From: Salinilacihabitans rarus
GTDB taxonomy: Archaea; Halobacteriota; Halobacteria; Halobacteriales; Natrialbaceae
Length of the DNA stretch: 64,000 nucleotides
Direction of reading: 5' to 3'
Assembly (NCBI RefSeq): GCF_024296665.1
Contig: NZ_CP100762.1
Span: 2,108,001-2,172,000, forward strand
Below the pieces are notes generated by a model. The model saw only the letters and a list, made by a program, of their open reading frames with translations, ran no database searches and was not told where the DNA came from. This document shows positions 62,065 to 64,000 of the stretch, in pieces. Numbering within the stretch: position 1 is the stretch's first letter; each line of letters begins with the position of its first letter. The position numbers and the translations under genes were made by a program.

Positions 62065-64000
62065 TCAGATAGAGAGGTCCGCACGACGTAGCAGTTGGGC
62101 GTTGATCGCGACGATGACCGTACTCGCGGACATGAGAAGCGCGCCCACGGCCGGCGTGAGGAGGACGCCAAGCGGCGCGAGGATGCCGGCAGCGAGCGGC
62201 AGCGCGAACACGTTGTAGCCGGCCGCCCAGACGAGGTTCTCCTGCATCTTCCGGTAGCTCTTCCGGCTCAGGCGGACCAGATGGACGACGTCGCGCGGAT
62301 CGTTCTCCACGAGGACGACGTCGGCCGACTCCACGGCGACGTCGGTCCCCGACCCGATGGCGATGCCGACGTCCGCCCGCGTCAGGGCGGGCGCGTCGTT
62401 CACGCCGTCGCCGACCATCGCCACCAGCCGCCCCCGGTCCTGTAGCTCGACGATTTTCTCGTCTTTGTCCTCCGGGAGCACTTCGGCGAAGTAGGTGTCG
62501 ATGTCGAGTTCCTCGGCGACGGCCCGGGCGACGTCCTCGGAGTCGCCGGTCAGCATCGCGACCTCGACGTCCACGTCGTGGAGCGCTTCGATCGCTTCGT
62601 GGCTCGCGTCGCGGATCACGTCCGCGAGCGCGACCGCGCCCCGGACCGCCCCGTTCCGGACCAGGTAGACGACGCCCTGCCCGCGGGCCCCCGCCTCGTC
62701 CGCGAACGCGTCGATGTCGTCGTCGGGGTCGACGTCGAGGTACCGGAGCAGGTTCGGCCCGCCCACGTGGACCGTCTCGCCGTCCCGAACGTGATCGCCG
62801 GCCACGCCGGGGGTCGCGGCGGCTTCCGCCTCGACGGTCGCCCGGACGCCCCGCCCTTCGAGGGCCTCGAACTCCCGGACGCCGGGGACGGAGAGGCCCC
62901 GCTCGCGGGCCGCCTCGCGGATCGCCGCCGCGATCACGTGCTCGGAGTCGCCCTCGGCGGCGGCCATCACCGCCAGCAGTTCGTCCTCGTCCCACTCGCC
63001 CGTCGTGGCGACGTCGACGACGCCCTGCTCGCCTTCCGTGAGAGTTCCCGTCTTGTCGAAGACGATCGTATCCAGATTGCGCGCTTCCTCCATGGCGATC
63101 CGGTCCCGGACGAGCATGCCGTTGTTCGCCGCCATCGTGGTGTTGATCGCGACCACCAGCGGGACCGCGAGGCCGAGCGCGTGCGGGCACGCGATGACCA
63201 GTACCGTCACGACGCGCTCGACCGTCGTCAGCCCGAACCCCGCCGCTGCCGTCCACGCGAGGCCCGTGACGATCGCGACCGAGATCGCGACGTAGAACAG
63301 CCAGCCGGCGGCTTTGTCGGCCAGCACCTGCGTCCGCGACCGGCTCTGCTGGGCCTCCTCGACCAGCCGCACGATGCCCGACAGCGTCGTCTCGTCGCCG
63401 GTCGCGGTGACGCGAACGCGGAGGCTCCCCTCGCGGTTGGTCGTGCCGCCGATGACCTCGTCGCCCGGTTCTTTCTTGACCGGCCGCGACTCGCCGGTGA
63501 TCAGCGCCTCGCTGACGTTCGACGCGCCCTCCTCGACGACGCCGTCGGCCGGGACGTTCGACCCCGGGCGAACGAGCACGAGGTCGTCGGTTTCGAGGTC
63601 GTCGACGCGAACCTCCTCGGTCTCGCCGTCGTCGGTGATGCGCTCGGCCGTCTCGGGCATCAGCGCCGCCAACTCGTCGAGCGCGCCCGACGCCCGCCTG
63701 ACCGAGCGCATCTCGATCCAGTGGCCCAGCAGGAAGATGACGATCAGCGTGACCAGTTCCCAGAAGAACGTCTCGCCGACGTCGAAGAGGACCGCGAGGA
63801 CGCTGTAGACGAAGGCGACGGTGATCGCCAGCGAAATCAACATCATCATCCCCGGCTCCCGGCGGCGCGCCTCGACCGTCGCCATCCGGAGGAAGGGGAC
63901 GCCGCCGTACAGGAAGACCGCGACCCCGAGGACGGGGACGACGAACTCGCTCCCCGGGAACGGCGGCGCGTCGAACCCGACCCACGCCTGAATCGAGGGG
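62065..64000 (-). CDS. copB: P1B-type copper-transporting ATPase, CopB-like (5' end outside window)
   Basis: The frame is open to the window edge, giving about 645 visible residues. Motifs: TGES in [13 protein letters not shown] in [14 protein letters not shown], phosphorylation site [17 protein letters not shown], and TNREGSL. CPH in the sixth helix places it in the P1B-3 group, associated with copper(II/I) export. The first visible residues are an upstream membrane segment, so the start and any N-terminal metal-binding domain lie outside. In the nucleotide-binding domain, the near-invariant SEHP is SEHV here. Confidence 0.9.
   Translation of the reverse strand, partial: PSIQAWVGFDAPPFPGSEFVVPVLGVAVFLYGGVPFLRMATVEARRREPGMMMLISLAITVAFVYSVLAVLFDVGETFFWELVTLIVIFLLGHWIEMRSVRRASGALDELAALMPETAERITDDGETEEVRVDDLETDDLVLVRPGSNVPADGVVEEGASNVSEALITGESRPVKKEPGDEVIGGTTNREGSLRVRVTATGDETTLSGIVRLVEEAQQSRSRTQVLADKAAGWLFYVAISVAIVTGLAWTAAAGFGLTTVERVVTVLVIACPHALGLAVPLVVAINTTMAANNGMLVRDRIAMEEARNLDTIVFDKTGTLTEGEQGVVDVATTGEWDEDELLAVMAAAEGDSEHVIAAAIREAARERGLSVPGVREFEALEGRGVRATVEAEAAATPGVAGDHVRDGETVHVGGPNLLRYLDVDPDDDIDAFADEAGARGQGVVYLVRNGAVRGAVALADVIRDASHEAIEALHDVDVEVAMLTGDSEDVARAVAEELDIDTYFAEVLPEDKDEKIVELQDRGRLVAMVGDGVNDAPALTRADVGIAIGSGTDVAVESADVVLVENDPRDVVHLVRLSRKSYRKMQENLVWAAGYNVFALPLAAGILAPLGVLLTPAVGALLMSASTVIVAINAQLLRRADLSI

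Overview
The window is a stretch of haloarchaeal chromosome (class Halobacteria). The evidence is the very high G+C with strong GC3 bias, strongly acidic proteins, twin-arginine (Tat) signals with lipoboxes on exported proteins, TATA-like boxes centred about 27 nt before start codons (leaderless transcripts), an intron-bearing elongator tRNA-Met, an archaeal type-A RNase P RNA, and haloarchaeal families (DUF2391, DUF5518, bat-type HTH, Hvo_1808-like surface proteins, doublet histone). The genus cannot be fixed from the sequence.

Layout. 1-5.7 kb: the end of an acyl-CoA synthetase, an orphan ABC ATPase, a metallo-beta-lactamase-fold lactonase-like enzyme, a split MgtE cation transporter and small membrane or zinc-ribbon proteins. 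5.9-12.4 kb: a Tat-exported propeller-like protein, a thiolase with a relic of a second thiolase end beside it, a secreted beta-propeller protein and two haloarchaeal proteins of unknown function. 12.5-19.2 kb: a di/oligopeptide ABC importer (fused DppD-DppF ATPase, Tat lipoprotein, DppB, DppC). 19.2-21.4 kb: a lipoate-ligase-family protein, an M23-like protein and a hotdog thioesterase. 21.4-28.0 kb: a tightly overlapping nitrous-oxide-reductase operon (nosZ, unknown membrane gene, nosD, nosF, nosY, nosL). 28.0-33.7 kb: a cysteine hydrolase (possible nicotinamidase), two tandem HExxH surface proteins, nicotinate phosphoribosyltransferase and an AMMECR1 protein. 33.8-38.2 kb: RNase P RNA, a winged-helix/DtxR pair, tRNA-Arg next to tRNA-derived hairpin repeats, and an ABC-2 exporter.

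38.2-43.9 kb is an information-processing block: RPA-type single-strand-binding protein, doublet histone and histone-deacetylase-family protein in a row, then the CCA-adding enzyme, tRNA-Asn, MoaB and a 42-residue acidic protein. An intron-containing tRNA-Met at 43.9 kb is followed by what looks like an accessory region (about 44.0-53 kb): an orphan IS605/IS1341-type right end, a regulator/unknown-gene pair with a palindromic operator, a truncated peroxiredoxin, a methyltransferase, a large MMPL/RND exporter divergent from a bat-type regulator, and almost 0.9 kb without a convincing gene. 53.4-64 kb holds membrane proteins (DUF5518, AI-2E family), a BMP-type nucleoside-like ABC importer, a potassium channel and a copper-type P1B-ATPase that runs off the window.

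Functionally the window combines anaerobic respiration of N2O with copper handling (NosDFYL, CopB-like pump), peptide and nucleoside-type import, NAD salvage, and a chromatin/ssDNA-protein cluster. No CRISPR array, rRNA operon or intact transposase was seen.
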